Shown here in pieces: positions 22,800 to 35,569 of a DNA stretch of 64,000 nucleotides. Location of the stretch: contig CM055617.1 of NCBI GenBank assembly GCA_029379385.1, forward strand, positions 17,244,679 to 17,308,678, given 5' to 3'. How positions within the stretch are numbered: the stretch's first letter is position 1; each line of letters opens with the position of its first letter. Under the pieces are notes generated by a model. That model had not been told where the DNA came from, did no database searches, and saw nothing but the letters and a program-made list of their open reading frames with translations. The stretch is from Quillaja saponaria. Its lineage: Eukaryota > Streptophyta > Magnoliopsida > Fabales > Quillajaceae. The translations under genes were made by a program, and so were the position numbers.

Positions 22800-23345
22800 T
22801 TTCGATTCTTCAATTGCAACAACAATGTAATCAAATTTTGGTTGCAAAGAGCAAAGGATTTTCTCCACCACTCGAACATCTTCTACTTTTTGTCCATATC
22901 TTTTCAATTGGTTGACGGTGGCTAGCATTCTTAAAAAATAATTTGAAATTGACTCGAATTCCTTCATGTGCAAGGCTTCAAAATCTCCTCTCAATATTTG
23001 GAGTCAAATTTTATTCACTTTTTCAACTCCTTGGAGAGAGCTTTCCAAAATCTCCCAAGCTTTCTTAGCAGTAGTTACTAGTGCTACCTTCTCAAATATG
23101 GACTCGTCCAACCCTTGATAGATGAAGGTGAGAGCTTGTTGATCCTTATTCCTAGCCTTTTGTAAGGCATCTTTTTGAGCCGCAGATAAAACAACTTCAT
23201 CTTGTGTTTGGTCATATCCTTTCTCTACGATCTCCCATGCATCTTGTCCACCAAACAAAGCTTTCATACGAAGACACCAATTATCATAGTTGTCTTTAGT
23301 AAGATGAGAAAATTGAAATGAGAACATTCCTGATCCAATAGACAT
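22737..23345 (-). pseudogene. Copia gag (second element), 3' end fused to pol
   Basis: The ATG at 23345 starts [20 protein letters not shown], then [40 protein letters not shown] and [19 protein letters not shown], the standard plant copia gag (UBN2-like) fold. A stop near 23004 is followed by [32 protein letters not shown] and [20 protein letters not shown]. The frame then runs out of register into the poly-Pro linker of RT around 22800. The zinc knuckle, protease and integrase are missing at this join. It would form the particle shell in an active element. Confidence 0.8.
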
Positions 23346-23373
23346 CTCTCAAACTCACCAAATTAGAGAACTA

Positions 23374-23386
23374 GGCTCTAATACCA
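23374..23386 (-). other. Primer binding site, second copia element
   Basis: On the minus strand TGGTATTAGAGCC, an initiator Met tRNA complement with one change, lies 3 bases inside the right LTR. Confidence 0.75.
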
Positions 23387-23389
23387 CTT

Positions 23390-23782
23390 TGATAGAAATG
23401 TGGTGAGCACAACACATAAATTGAAGAGGATGAACAAATTAGAATACTCAAAAGACAACTTCTACTTTTCTTGATATCAAATTAAAAACATACAATAGGT
23501 ATTTATAAGACTTATAATAGTAACTCTAAAGTCACACAACTAAATGTGCACTAATATGACTTTAAGACCCATTACCTTAGACATTAAGGACTCCAACCCA
23601 TTACTACAATTTTATTACACATTAACAACCAATAAAAAAAACTTCCACTAGCACACAATAATTTATAGCCACCCATTATAAGAAATTATCTATCTCTTAA
23701 AACCCATTACATTAAAATAACTCACCTTTCTAACTTCCACTAACAATTTATCATAGGAAAATAAAGTTTATTATTTTCAACA
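23390..23782 (-). repeat. 5' LTR of second copia element
   Basis: On the minus strand it starts about TGTTGAAAATAATAAAC at 23782 and ends ...CATTTCTATCA at 23390, beside the PBS. The outer end is set by the TG/CA rule only. Confidence 0.55.
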
Positions 23783-24869
23783 TTTTCAACTACCCAATGA
23801 AAGGTGAATGAATGCATTGTATTTAACATGTAACTTTATTACTTAGGTAGGGGCGATGGAGAAGATAATACACAACTCATCACAATTGATCATAATATAT
23901 ATATATATTTAGTTCGGGTAAAAAATTATATATATATTTCTAGTTTTAATGACCTGAACTCAAACTCTAAAATGGGTTTTCAAGACCTGAACTTTAAGAA
24001 AAATTATCCATTTTCATTAATTATCACGAGCAAAAATTTTATCAATTATTTTATATTTTACAATGACATTTCTAAACAAATATAAAAAAATCATATATGT
24101 TTTCCTTCTTTTATGAATTTTTGCTATCAAATTTTTTACTATTCTTCCATTAATCTCTTATAATCACCTTACGTACATGAAATCTGGACTTCCTAGCTAC
24201 TTATTGGTGAGTTAGTATTCTATTATTGCACGAGATTGTTCCAGTTCAGCCCATTATATTGTTCAATGATTTATTGTTCTTTCTTTTAGTTTATTGAAAT
24301 TAGAAGAAAAATCAGCTGTTATTAATTTGCAATTCTCATCTTTAACAACTACACTTTCACCTTGTGTTGATAAATATGATTTTTCAATTATGAATTACAA
24401 ATTTTTTAAGTGAATATATTAACAATGCATTGCATCCAAGGTTACGAGAAATCGCTCGTAGGTATGGTGGAGACTGATATTTAAAATCAAGGGCTGGGAC
24501 AGATAGATGTGCTTGGGCAGATCTAAGTGAGTTGCAGAGATGAAGAGGAAGAATGAACTTGGTTTCCACAAGTAAAGACAATTCCATATGACTAATTATT
24601 TTGAAAATAAAAATTTATATTAATTATTATAAAAAAAAATCAAATGGTGAAATAAGTTATTAAATTACTTGTTTTGTATGTAAAGTAGATAGGTTGATTT
24701 TTTTTATTAATATTCTAAAACTTAAATAAATGTAAAATTAGTGTAAGAGATATAAAAATATTTTAGTTAGTATATTTAATTATATAAAAATACTAATAAT
24801 AATAATATATATGAAAGAAATTATCACGTGTGTAGCGATCTTAAATGTTTTCCTTGGTTAAGCAATCTT
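23783..24869. other. AT-rich intergenic DNA; no gene seen
   Basis: It holds short (AT)n runs near 23,897-23,908 and 23,929-23,937. No frame resembles a protein. The right end merges into the LINE fragment. Confidence 0.4.
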
Positions 24870-26025
24870 GGTTTTACTAGTTAAGGACATCTTGGAAACT
24901 CATCTTGGCATTTAGCTCCAATAACCCCTTGGATTCTACATAGCGAGGCAAAAGCTATAACACAAATTTCAATTTGCTTAGCACCCTCTATTGATTATCA
25001 AATCTGGAGTCACATGAGGAATGAGTTATACATGGTGAAATCAGGCTATTATCTAGCCCATAGTCTTCGCAAGCTTAAGCTGTTTCTATACAACTTCCTC
25101 TGTAGTATGGACAAGCATATGGGTAGTGCTAGTATCTCTAAAAATCAAACACTTAACTGTGGAGAATTGTGTCAAACTCTGACTTCAATGTCCAACCTGT
25201 ATCAAAGAAAGCGCAAGCTGACTCCTTTGTGTCCCATTTGTAAATTAGAGTGACCATTGAACATCTTCTATTCCCCTGTAATTGGACCACTGCTCTGTGG
25301 TTTGGATGCTCTTTAACAATCTTGATCGATAAAAGGGGCATCACAACTTTTGCGGATTGGTGGAAGAAGTTTTGTCTTGCGAAAACGTTTTCAAAAGATT
25401 TGAGGAAGCACACTCAAACGCTAGTTACACACACCTGCTGGTTTATATGGAAAGCTCGTTATGATTTTATCTTTAATGATAAAGCTTTGAATCGACCAGA
25501 GTTTGCAAGACCATTGCCTAAACCTGCTCGGAATTCATGAATACCAGATCCCTTTTTACTTACTCAAGTCACCAGAGTCCTTCGAACATGACGACAAGAA
25601 CTCTAGCTTGGTATCCACCTGCCAATGGGTTCTTCAAGATTAATTGTGGCAGAGCTTTTGATCCTATATCTTGTCAAGCTAGGATTGGTATAATTATTAG
25701 AAATGATTTTGGCAGACTTGTAGATGGTTTGGCCTCCCATGTTATCACAGACAGTATTTTCCGGGCTGAAGCCACGGCGGTCAGGAATGGCTTGCTTTTG
25801 GCAGAAAGGTTGAATCTACATTCCATTGAGGTGGAATCTGACAATATGGAGCTAGTTCACTCAGTTAATTTCCAGACATCCACTGCCCCTTGGCTTCATG
25901 AGAGTATAGTTTCAGATATCAGAAGCTTCTTATCTCGTTTCGAAGCTATCTTCTTCCGTTTATCAACGATAAAGTCATGCCACTGATTGGCTAGCTAAGA
26001 CTGCTAGAAAGCGGATGTCCCCTTA
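24870..26025 (+). pseudogene. LINE (L1-type) ORF2 3' end: zinc-binding RT domain and RNase H
   Basis: The left part contains SIDYQIWSHMRNELYMVKSG and then YYLAHSLRK, the start of the zf-RVT domain of plant LINE ORF2. LYQRKRKLTPLCPICKLE and, after a shift at about 25250, TIEHLLFPCNWTTALWFGCS give its Cys/His pattern. An RNase H domain (RVT_3 type) follows in one open frame at 25537-25986: WYPPANGFFKINCGRAFD, IGIIIRNDFGRLVDGLASH, FRAEATAVRNGLLLAERLNL and SIEVESDNMELVHSV. In this family the first catalytic position is NCD; here it reads NCG. A frameshift at about 25970 precedes the LAKTARKRM tail. The 5' part of the element (endonuclease, RT core) is absent, as is usual for 5'-truncated LINEs. 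Confidence 0.8.
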
Positions 26026-26491
26026 AATTGGGTGTCTCTACCCCCATTCTCTCTCGTGATGGTCTTCCTGCTGCCCCTCTGTTTAATAGTTTTTTCTGTT
26101 CCCGTTGTGGTTTCAATTCTGATTCTGTTTTTGTTTCATTTCCTTCCTTTTTCCTTTATCTCTTCATTGTATTGTTATGGCCAAAAAACAAAAGAAGAAG
26201 GTTAAATAGGATTTGTAGGTGGGCACTGGACAGGGTAAAGGAAAGAAATCGTAGTAAAACACATAAGGTGAGTGAGGACAGTCTTGAGATTCTAGTTGAG
26301 AAGTTCAGGGCAGAGGATTAGGGGTTTAAAACAACGGATTGCAGTCAATCACCAGGTGCATTTAGTTTGCTAGTTTAATTAATAATTGTTAACATGTGTG
26401 CAACTGTGTCAATTTGATTCGACTTAACAATTAATCTTTGTTATTAATTTGGCATCACCCACATGAATGAACATGACTATTTATGAATTTA
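26026..26491. other. Downstream flank of LINE relic; no gene seen
   Basis: 26,026-26,205 is T-rich and ends in 'atggccaaaaaacaaaag', which may be the LINE 3' untranslated part. The rest up to the Harbinger TIR at 26,492 shows nothing recognisable. Confidence 0.35.
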
Positions 26492-26505
26492 GGGTGTGTT
26501 TGGTA
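26492..26505 (+). repeat. Left TIR of PIF/Harbinger element
   Basis: GGGTGTGTTTGGTA, preceded by TTA. It is inverted exactly at 36879-36892. Confidence 0.8.
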
Positions 26506-27049
26506 CAGGTTTAAAGATTTGAGGGTTTAAACAATGCATGGAGATAATATCATGGAAGATATTTTAATGAGAGAAATTTTAAGCTTAATTGTATTTGGTT
26601 GAGATTTTCAATTGAAGTTAATCCTTAATTTCTTAAATGTAATCATAATTGGTACAATATTAATGATTAACAAAAAAAAAAATTATTATTTCTTAGATAC
26701 GATTATTTAATTTTATTTAATCTTGCGGTAATGATAAAAAAATTATTGTTTCAAATCATCTAAATACATATATATATATTTAGACAAATGGAACCTAATT
26801 TTAAAACCAATTAAATAATAACTATATATATATATAATTCTTACTAATAAATTAGCAAACCAAAACTATTATTTTCTGTAACAAAAAATAAATTAAAAAT
26901 AATAATAATAAAAATAAATCACTAACTTTCATGAACTTGTCACAAATTATCTGGTTTAATATTGAACCCAATTATATTTTAAAAAATAGACATAAATCCA
27001 AGCTCTAGAAGAGCAACCAGGCACACAACATTCAAAAAAGTTATTCTAA

Positions 27050-29045
27050 AGTGTCATGGATAACCCAACAACACCTACATAGCACCAGGAATTATCTGAA
27101 CAAATTTATACTTTTCATCAAGTTCCTCACGCAGATGACATCAATCATGCTCTTCATCTCCTTTGAAAGAAGTGACAAGTTGTTCACAACAATTGTTGTT
27201 ATTTTGAATCATTTGTTGCATGACATCCACAATATGCTCTTGCATTCTATCAATTTGTTTGTTCTTCAATTTTCTTTTTTTCCTTCACTCCTTGATAAAT
27301 AGACAATTCATTATATCCACTTGCATCCTCATCCATTAAAGAATTTTGTGCTGCACAACTACTACCTTCATTAATATCTTGATCATCACGATCTGCAGCA
27401 TTTGCAACACTAGTACCTGATGCTTAATCCTTAGCATATACTTCTTAAAAAGAATCATAAAAAAGGCCAAGGCTTCCCATATAGTCCTTCCAAATTCTGT
27501 AGCAAGTAAAGGAAAAGAAAAGAAAAGAAAAGATTGGTTTAATAGTCAAAGGATTATGTATTTATAAGCACATCTCACTCCTTTGGTAACGAGCAAAACA
27601 GAGACATTAACAAAGAAAAAGATGGAAGAAGCAAGAGGGTAAAAGATAAAAATACTTTGTCTACATGGATTCATCATACAAGTAGTTTGGATCTTGCATC
27701 AAAATCAGTCTCATTAACTTGGAGAATTTTATGATATTAGTAATGCTCTTGTCTTGACTAATGCATACCTTGATGCTAAAAGTAAGAGCTAAATTATATG
27801 CCCATCCAAATACTGATATAGTCCCAATACTAGAAAGAATTGCAATAGGCCTAGTTTTATCAGCTCTTTTTGTTTGCTTTGTTAAGTGAGCTGCAGCATC
27901 ATAGCCATACAGACAGTAGTTGCTCAGAAATACAGATAATACTACTACATAAGGTTTGTTTTGTAGACACTTGCTTAGTAATGAAGTACTTGATTATTCT
28001 TAGAAGCAAATATGTTGTACCTAGAATCACTAGCTAGAGTTGGTTTCTCCTACTCTGCTCTATGCTTTTGTGACAAATGAAATGACATGTTTCTACTAAA
28101 TTTGTTTTTGTGTAGCTAGGGACAATCTCGTGTTTCTCCAGCTTTGGTTCAGTAAATTTCTAGAATACAAAAATAATAATTTGTTTATTACAGGAAAAAG
28201 CTATGTAGGCAGTGGGTTTGAAGTAAACAAAAAATATTTACTGATTGAAATTTCAATTCCTAAACATATTCTTTTACCAGGTCATTATGTTCCATAACTT
28301 GCACAACTTATACTTCAATATGAGATGAAGTTCAATTTCAAGGGATAGGTTGGGAGTACAGAAGATAACTAACGAAAGTATAAAACTAATTTGAAGTTAG
28401 TTTGATTAGAACAACCATGTATAATTTTTACCTGCAGATTGGAAATCTTCATTCTATATTTTGAAATAAACACTTCTAGTGAAGGATATTTATCATAATT
28501 ACCTTCATTCCAACTATAACCATTAACTAAGAACTGAAACCAGATTATAATATCAAGTGATTATTATGCATATTCCTGACTAAGCCTACACACAGCCACT
28601 TATTCATACTTTACTCAACTTAGAGATATTGAAAACCATAACCATTAGATAATGATCCATAAAAAAAATGATGGGTGCAAGAATTTATTATTATTTTTTA
28701 TTCCTTGACATTAATCAAAAGTAATAAATTTATTCTTACCTTAGCCAATTCGTCAAACATAGCATGCTCACCTATTACCATCTTTTTCTTATCATCCCAT
28801 GAAAATCCATTGCTTTTTTCTTTAATCTTAAGCAAAGCTAAGAATTGCCTCTTCAAATAGCTTAACCAAGAATCTATGATAATAACTTTCAAGTCACAAC
28901 CAGGTAGCTTTTTCTATAATAGTCTCTGGATGTACTAGATATCCCAGTTTGAAGTCATTTTCACTTTTATACTTTCCTTCTTGATGCATTTCTAGTAAAG
29001 TTATTGTCCAGCATTCATCTTCTACATTCAGCCACATTTTTGTGA
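27050..29045 (-). pseudogene. Harbinger ORF1 (Myb/SANT-like DNA-binding protein), broken
   Basis: On the minus strand 29040-28690 reads MWLNVEDECWTITLLEMHQE, then VIIIDSWLSYLKRQFLALLK and NGFSWDDKKKMVIGEHAMFD ELAKVR. The order W..LL, LKRQ and G-x-x-WDDKKKMV is the Myb/SANT-like domain of PIF/Harbinger ORF1, which helps the transposase bind DNA. A likely C-terminal coiled region appears near 27,290-27,110 (MQEHIVDVMQQMIQNNNN). The middle is degraded; a short (AAAAG)n run sits at 27,511-27,533. Stops and frameshifts prevent a full frame. Confidence 0.65.
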
Positions 29046-29230
29046 AGATTTTGACATATTGAAAAACAAATCAAGAGAAAGGTTTAACAACATTATTTCA
29101 AATCAAAGGTATATAAGCTTCCAACAAATTGCTTTTTCGATCAAACTAGAACTAAATTACAAAGTCCTACTAAAAACCATAATGAGATATGCCATAAGCA
29201 AAATAATCTTAGAATTCTATTTTCATATAA

Positions 29231-29242
29231 CACTACAAGAAA
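29231..29242 (+). repeat. Left TIR of CACTA element
   Basis: CACTACAAGAAA, preceded by the TAA target duplication. Confidence 0.9.
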
Positions 29243-32200
29243 TTACCGTATATATGGCAAATGCAAAAAACCAAATGTAGATAGTATGTATCTGAGTATG
29301 CAATTTTATATCTGCGTTTGTAAAAATGCAGATTCAGATACTTTTAACAAAAAAGTAGAACGCAGAGGCTAATAATATCATGCAGATGCAGATAATGGTT
29401 GAACTTTGGGTTCTATTTTCTGCGAGCTTATCTGCTTTGCCTAATTCATATATGCTTATGTTAGTACAGATGCATATATAAACATTTATTTTTTAGAAAT
29501 ATTTTTTTATCTTCGTTTACCACTTAATGTTCTGTATAGGCAAACTCAGATATATTTCCCAGATCAAATCCCTAACCCGTGAATTTTCTTTTCAATTTCG
29601 CTTTCTTCATCCTTCTATGCTGTTCAAACCTCCCTACTCCTCCCTCTCTATCAAGACCCATCGTCTGCCTCGATTTCTTTACCACCTTCGAGGAGGTTTG
29701 CCATAGCCATTAAGGAAGTCGATCTGACCTCTCTCTATTCACAAAGAACACAAGTGGTTTTTGGACAAAACAAGCTAGCTAGGATTTCAAAAAATCAAAT
29801 CAAACAATTAAGGTATGTTCTGACAGATTAATGGATAAATGTAGCTAGCATTTCTGATTTGATATAGGCTAATATAGTTTTCTGTACTGTTGCTATTAAA
29901 CTACCTCATGAATGGGGATTACAGTGTGTTGGGTGAGTTTTAGGAAAAATAGGTGTAAGTAATTTCGGTACTGTTCAAAGGTATGGTTATTGATCCATTT
30001 TGTTTGTACAATGAAGTATAGGTTAAGTTTATTTTTCATTTAGTTAGTTCAAGGGTATGATTGTGGGTTTGTTGCTCTTATTGCTATTATAAATGATATA
30101 TGATTGGAGTAAAGTCAAAGGGGTTTACTGCTATAAAGCCAGAACTGAAGCGGTAAACTGCTATAAACCCAAAATTGAAGCAGGAGTTCCTAAAGTTACA
30201 TGAATGAAAACAACCTTATGTCTAATTTGCATCTGAATGTTGGTTTGATTTTCTAATCCATGGAGTTCACTAAATCTTACAAGCAAACAATCCCTGTTGT
30301 TTCTCATCCAACGCTCGTTTTATAACTATAACTGTTGACTATCGCCTCGTGATTTGGGATACTCTATCTTTTAAGGTACCGTTTAAATACTTACTTGGTA
30401 CATGTTAAACTGGTATGTCCTGTTGATGTTAAGACAATGTTAGAATTTTGTTAATGTGGGTATGAATTTCTTGTTTGAACTTAGGTTGTAACTTTTTAAG
30501 CTCAGCTTTATGATCATCTGGTTTCTAGTTTTGTTTTCTTGGTTCATCTTTATACACGCTATTATGCAGGTACTTCATTATAAGGTTAATTGAGATAAAT
30601 TTTGAATGGGGTTTTGATATAGATATGTGTAATGTAGTGAAAGTTAGATTTCAGCTACAAGAAATGAGAAGTAAGTAAGTATAGAAGAAAAAGGTTATGA
30701 TTATTATGTTCTTTCTAGTTCTACATTTCTCAGCAATAAACAATGTAGTAGATGACAGGTATTTGAAAAAGCAAATCTTGATAACTAACTAGTAGGTGGT
30801 TATCCCTAGATGATAGGACATGTCTAAAGCATCTAAAACATTTGAGCTAAAAGCAAAAATAAAACCATGAATTCTTATACTTTAAATGATGAAAATTGTT
30901 AATGAAGTTAATTACACACTACACAGTAATATAGTTGATCAAAGTACATGAGTAGGTTAGTTTAAAGTTGGAAAGTTGAACTGTTTTAAAAAATGTTATG
31001 ATGCAAAGTAACTGGCTATTTTAGTGAGCATATTATTGAATAAGACTCTAGAAAATTTTGGATGATGGAAAATGAATAGAAGGTAGTCAAAAAACTAAAT
31101 GAGTAGTAGTTCTAAATGAACAAAAAGAAAATCATGAACAAAGTCAAACAAATATGGGCAATTCTTTGGTCTCTAAGTTTCTATATGCTTCGTGCCCATC
31201 AATATCATTTGCAATACCATTTGACTCATTACTTTAGCTACTTAAAGAAAAAACAGCGAACCTAGAGTCTAAAAACACTTTTTTCTAATGTAGGTTGTGT
31301 AGTTGTTTATTGCTGTAAACCTAAAATAGGAGTTCATAAAGTTACAATACTAGTAGTGTTAAGAGTTAGACTGCTCTATAGGACGTAAGGTTGTTTATTG
31401 ATGCTAGGTTCCTAAAGTTACAATAGTGATAGTGTTAAGAGTCAAATTGCTCTGTTGTAATAAGTTAGACATAAGGTTGTTTTCATCTGTGTAAAAGCAT
31501 TGGTTAGAGAAAAAAAATAGGAAAAGAGAAAGGGACAAAACAAGCATGAGTTATTAGGAGTTTAACAAAATAGGTTGATGGTGAGAAGCAATTTAATCTA
31601 CCAGACATGAATGATCAGAACTTGGTAGGAATCAAGAAGGCCATGACAAAAGAAGAAGCATTTACTAAGCTTGTGATTAAGGGCTTAGGGACCATAGGCA
31701 TTATTGACTTTTAGAAATATAGTTTAATTTTTTGATTGGAGAGAATGACATAATTCAATTAGGGTTGTTGAACTATTGTTGCTTATTTCCTTCCAAAATG
31801 AGAAAATGTAAATATTTCATCACCCACCACATGAGATGTTTATGATCATTGTCTAGATGAAATTTACTATCCTTTTCATCAACAATGAACAGCTAGGACC
31901 AAATAGACTTAGTGATATGGGTCATTTATCTTTTTTATTTTATTAAAGGTGTTATTATGTTCTTTTTGTATACGGTGCCCTCCTAATAAGAAAAAAAATA
32001 GTGGCAAATATCATATAGGACTCACCCTTCATTAAAATAAGACATTATGCATATATTATCCTCACATTTTAAATGTATTATTTAATCTCTACTGTAGGTA
32101 GCTACCAATGATGGGTTATACATAAACTGACTTAACATGAGGGAAAAAAAAATTTCTTTAAGAAGAATTTTGTGCCTAGTTGTTGGGTTATGCTTTCTAT

Positions 32201-32289
32201 TTAAGATGCTTAGGTAGATGAAAAGGACTTATTAGTTTCTATCTTGTTATTGCATAGTCATATCTAGAGGATGTCATACACTTTCATTA
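29243..32289 (+). other. CACTA 5' non-coding half
   Basis: No supported protein. 29,280-29,420 holds repeated 'atctgcgtttg'/'gcagatgcagat'-like words, in the position where CACTA elements carry subterminal transposase-binding repeats. 29,580-29,700 is pyrimidine-rich, like a plant 5' leader. Two related ~70 bp passages around 31,310-31,400 and 31,400-31,480 repeat 'taaggttgttt' and 'gtgttaagagt'. Confidence 0.45.
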
Positions 32290-35200
32290 TCTTCGTTCAC
32301 CGCATAGGTTGCACTAGCTCCCTTTACAGCTGCAACTCTAGTATGGCCTCCACCTCCTTCTATAGCTAGAGCTCTACCTCCCAGTGTTCCATTACTTGCT
32401 CCATCTTCAGAGCAGGTTTGGGGCCTTTTTGGCATGAGCTCCGATCATATTCCATCGAGTTTGGGATATGCACTGATATATAAGTTACAATTTCAAACTT
32501 TGATAATAAATTTTTTATTTATTGAATTTGTATGAATTTCATTGTTTGTACACTACTTAACTTATATTGTAGCTATAGGTCATGATCAGGATGTCGAGCA
32601 TAAGGCATATCTTGAGTCCCGTGTGGAGGGTCATGACATCCCCCATGAGGAGGGTGACATTGTTGAGTGTGCTGCGAGTGCAGAGAGGGGGAAAAGGGGC
32701 AAGAATAAGATTTCCCCTCCCTATGAGGTTGAGGAGGATTGCTTACTCATCCATATAACTAGACATAAATAAATAAATTATATTTATAATTTTGTATTCA
32801 TAGACCTTGTATTTTACTAAAGTTTATTTCTTTTTGTTGGTATTGTAGAGCATCTGTTGGGGATGACCCCAATAACACAAAAGTGGCAAATACCATTTCG
32901 GGTATAATAATGAAGACCTTCTACATCCACTCTTCCAGTATAAGAAGTTTCTAGAGGACATGAATACCTTGTTCTATAATGATTTTATGATAAGTTCCAT
33001 TTTGTTATTGTTTAAGTTTTAATTTCATTTTAATATGTTGTTAAATTAATGACAAAATGCTTTTGTTTTGTAATTTATGTTGTAGAGACGGTTTAGGGTT
33101 GTCCCCGAGAGGATAGCTGCATCTCCAACTGTGTTTGATGCAGCGGTCGTGAAGAGATGCAACATTGTATTCCAGAAGCTCCATGCGAAATTAAAGAGAA
33201 AGCACCTATCAGGCCCACTTGCTTGGAAGGAGGATAGGTGCTTAGATTGGATCCCATAAAATTAGTGGAAGTCCTTATGTGACTAATGGCAAGCCTTGAC
33301 TTCCAAAGGTGCTCCGGGATGATAGCCGTGAATAAGCGAGTGGGTGATAAGCATATTTACTATATTTATGGCTTGGTCACAATTGTTCACCAAAAGCGAC
33401 TTGTTAGTAATAATTTATTTAATAAATATTAGTTATAAATTTGTATCAAAACATTTTTAGCTAATATTGTTTTAAAATTTTTGTATAAAAGTAAAAGTTA
33501 GGTCGAGAACCTACAGTTATTGAGATTTTTGACCAGCACTCACAAAAGAAAGTTCGGTGACTTTGTTTCAACAAAGTCAAAGGCTATTAGTGTAAGTATG
33601 AATCTACATTTTTTGTTTTACATAATTGTTATTATTATTTTACCTACATAACTTGTTTTAATTTGCATGAGAAGTTTAAGGAGTCAAAGGTGACGGAGCT
33701 AATGCAATCTAGCACCAGGGTGTATGATAGTGTTGATACATCTACTGAGGGCCCCATGAGTGACCCATCTCTTTTTGTAAAGCTAGTGTGCGTAAGAGGA
33801 AGGGACTTATTTATAACTTCGGGGTTTGTATCAACTCCTAGCAAGTACTGGGAGAAGTTGCCAGGTCCACAACTTCTGCGACCCCTGTTCACAGTTCCGT
33901 TTCGGCTTCTTCTACATCTTGATCTCTTATGGGATTCACTCTAGAGTAGATGGAGCTTGTATAAGAGCTAATTAGGAGAGAGTTGGGGTACATCCACTGC
34001 CTCCAACACCTCTACCTCAACCATATTTGGTACGTATTATTTAAATTTTATTTTGGTAATGCAAAAGTTTTAGTTTATTTTTATTTACATCCAAAAATAT
34101 GTCAACTTTGGGTTCGGGGGCAAAATTGTTAAATACTAGATTGTTTAGGATTCCAATAATACTGATAAGTCCTATAGAAAAAACCATAAAACCATTTGGA
34201 TCAATGATTAGAATTTTATGACAAATTTTGACTTTACATGCAAAAAAAAATGCCTAATTTTGGTTCGAGGTCAAAAAGGTCAAATACTAACTAGTTTAGA
34301 ATTCAGGTAATACTAGCACGATCCTAGGGAAGAATAAGAATATTAGGAAAAACCAAAAATCCATTTGGATCAATGGTTAGAATTTTAGTAGTAATTTTGA
34401 GTTGCAAGATAAAAACTTGACATGTTTAGGTTTAGGAGGCAGAATGATCAAATACTAGCCTATTTAGGACTCTCCGAGTGCTGACGTAACCGTGGGAGAC
34501 GAATAAGACCTGTAGGAAAAGCTGAAAATCTATTTGGATCAACGGTTATGATTTTAGGATAAAAATTGAGTTTCATGGCAAAAACTTGTCAACTTTGGGT
34601 TTGGGAGGCAAAATAGTCAAATACTAAGCTGTTTAGGATTCTGGGAGTACTAGCACAATCGGGAGTACGAATAAGTTTTGTAGGAATAACCAAAAATCCA
34701 TTTGAATCAACGATTATGATTTTAAGACAATTTTTGAGTTTCAAGGCAAAAACTTTGAAAATTCAGGTTCAAGGAACAAAATGGTAAAAGACTAGCCCAT
34801 TTAAGATTCTGGGAGTACCAACACGACTATGGGTACAAGGAAGACTCGTAGGAATAACTAGAAATCCATTTAGATCAACAATTAAGATTTTAAGACAAAT
34901 TTTGCGTTTCAAAGCAAAAACTTTGAAAACTAAGATTCGGGAGAAGGGGGGAATGGTCAAATAGTAGCCTGTTTAGGATTCTAGGAGTAATGACATGACT
35001 GTAGGGACAAATACGACCTAAAGGAATAACCGGAAACTATTTGGATCTAATTTTTTTGAAAACTTGGGTTCAAGAAGGCAAAAACTGAGATTACGAACAC
35101 GACCGTGAGAACATATAAGACCTGTAGGAATAATCGGAAATCTATTTGGATCAATGGTTAAGATTTTAAGATAAATTTTGCGTTATGGCAAAAACTTTGA

Positions 35201-35500
35201 AAACTTGGATTCGGGAGACAAAACGGTCAATTACAAGTCTGTTTAGGATTCCAGGAGTACTAGCACGACCATGGGGACAAATAAGACCCATAGGAATAAA
35301 CGAAAATCAAATGTAATTTTGAAAAGTTTGCTTAAATTGTTCTAGTTAATTTATTAGAGTTTTAACTGCTATGCATATTAACTTAAGTATAACTTGTAAT
35401 ATATTTATTTTGATTATTTCAGGTTCTACCTCTTACATCGAGCCTTCTCAACTGAGTTAGGCTGATAAAGAAGTTGAAGATGCGGAAGACTTAGGATTTA
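32290..35500 (+). pseudogene. CACTA transposase gene (Ptta/En/Spm, Transposase_24-like), intron-containing, broken
   Basis: Exon-like blocks are bounded by good splice signals. A first block (about 32296-32416) ends at 'gagcag|gt'. The next (32573 on) encodes GHDQDVEHKAYLESRVEGHD, then a stop at 32770. Blocks at about 32850 and 33087 include RFRVVPERIAASPTVFDAAV. 33,500 on reads GREPTVIEIFDQHSQKK, the GREPT motif diagnostic of Ptta/En/Spm proteins, followed at 33,669 on by EKFKESKVTELMQSSTRVYD and DPSLFVKLVCVRGRD. The last intron runs from the donor at about 34030 to the acceptor at 35422 and a short last exon follows. The initiator ATG, preserved in the copy at 63,507, is mutated here. Such proteins bind TIRs and subterminal repeats. 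Confidence 0.75.
34095..35310 (+). repeat. ~8 x 150-170 bp tandem repeat inside CACTA intron
   Basis: An anchor like 'caactttgggttcggg' recurs at about 34103, 34254, 34421, 34590, 34759, 34928, 35059 and 35200. Spacings are 151, 167, 169, 169, 169, 131 and 141 bp. Each unit also carries 'caaatactagcctgtttagg', 'gaataagacctgtaggaa' and 'tttggatcaa' at fixed positions. Units are diverged from one another by substitutions. The array fills most of the transposase gene's last intron. Confidence 0.9.
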
Positions 35501-35569
35501 GAAATGATGCAGATATTTAGATTTATGTGTGCAGGCTACGTCTACATTGGGCAGAAGTAGATAATACCT

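Larger units (their letters stand above)
20879..23782 (-). mobile_element. Ty1/copia retrotransposon with protease-integrase deletion
   Basis: The order on the minus strand is LTR (23782-23390), PBS, gag (23345 to about 22800), RT (about 22799-21650), RNase H, PPT, LTR (21323 to about 20904 or 20879). Protease and integrase are absent: gag text passes directly into the Pro-rich pre-RT linker. The inner LTR ends (next to the PBS and at 20904) are similar, but the outer ends of the two LTRs are poorly alike, and no target duplication was found. This suggests a recombinant or very old copy. One frameshift just upstream of YVDD and a truncated RNase H also disable it. Confidence 0.8.
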
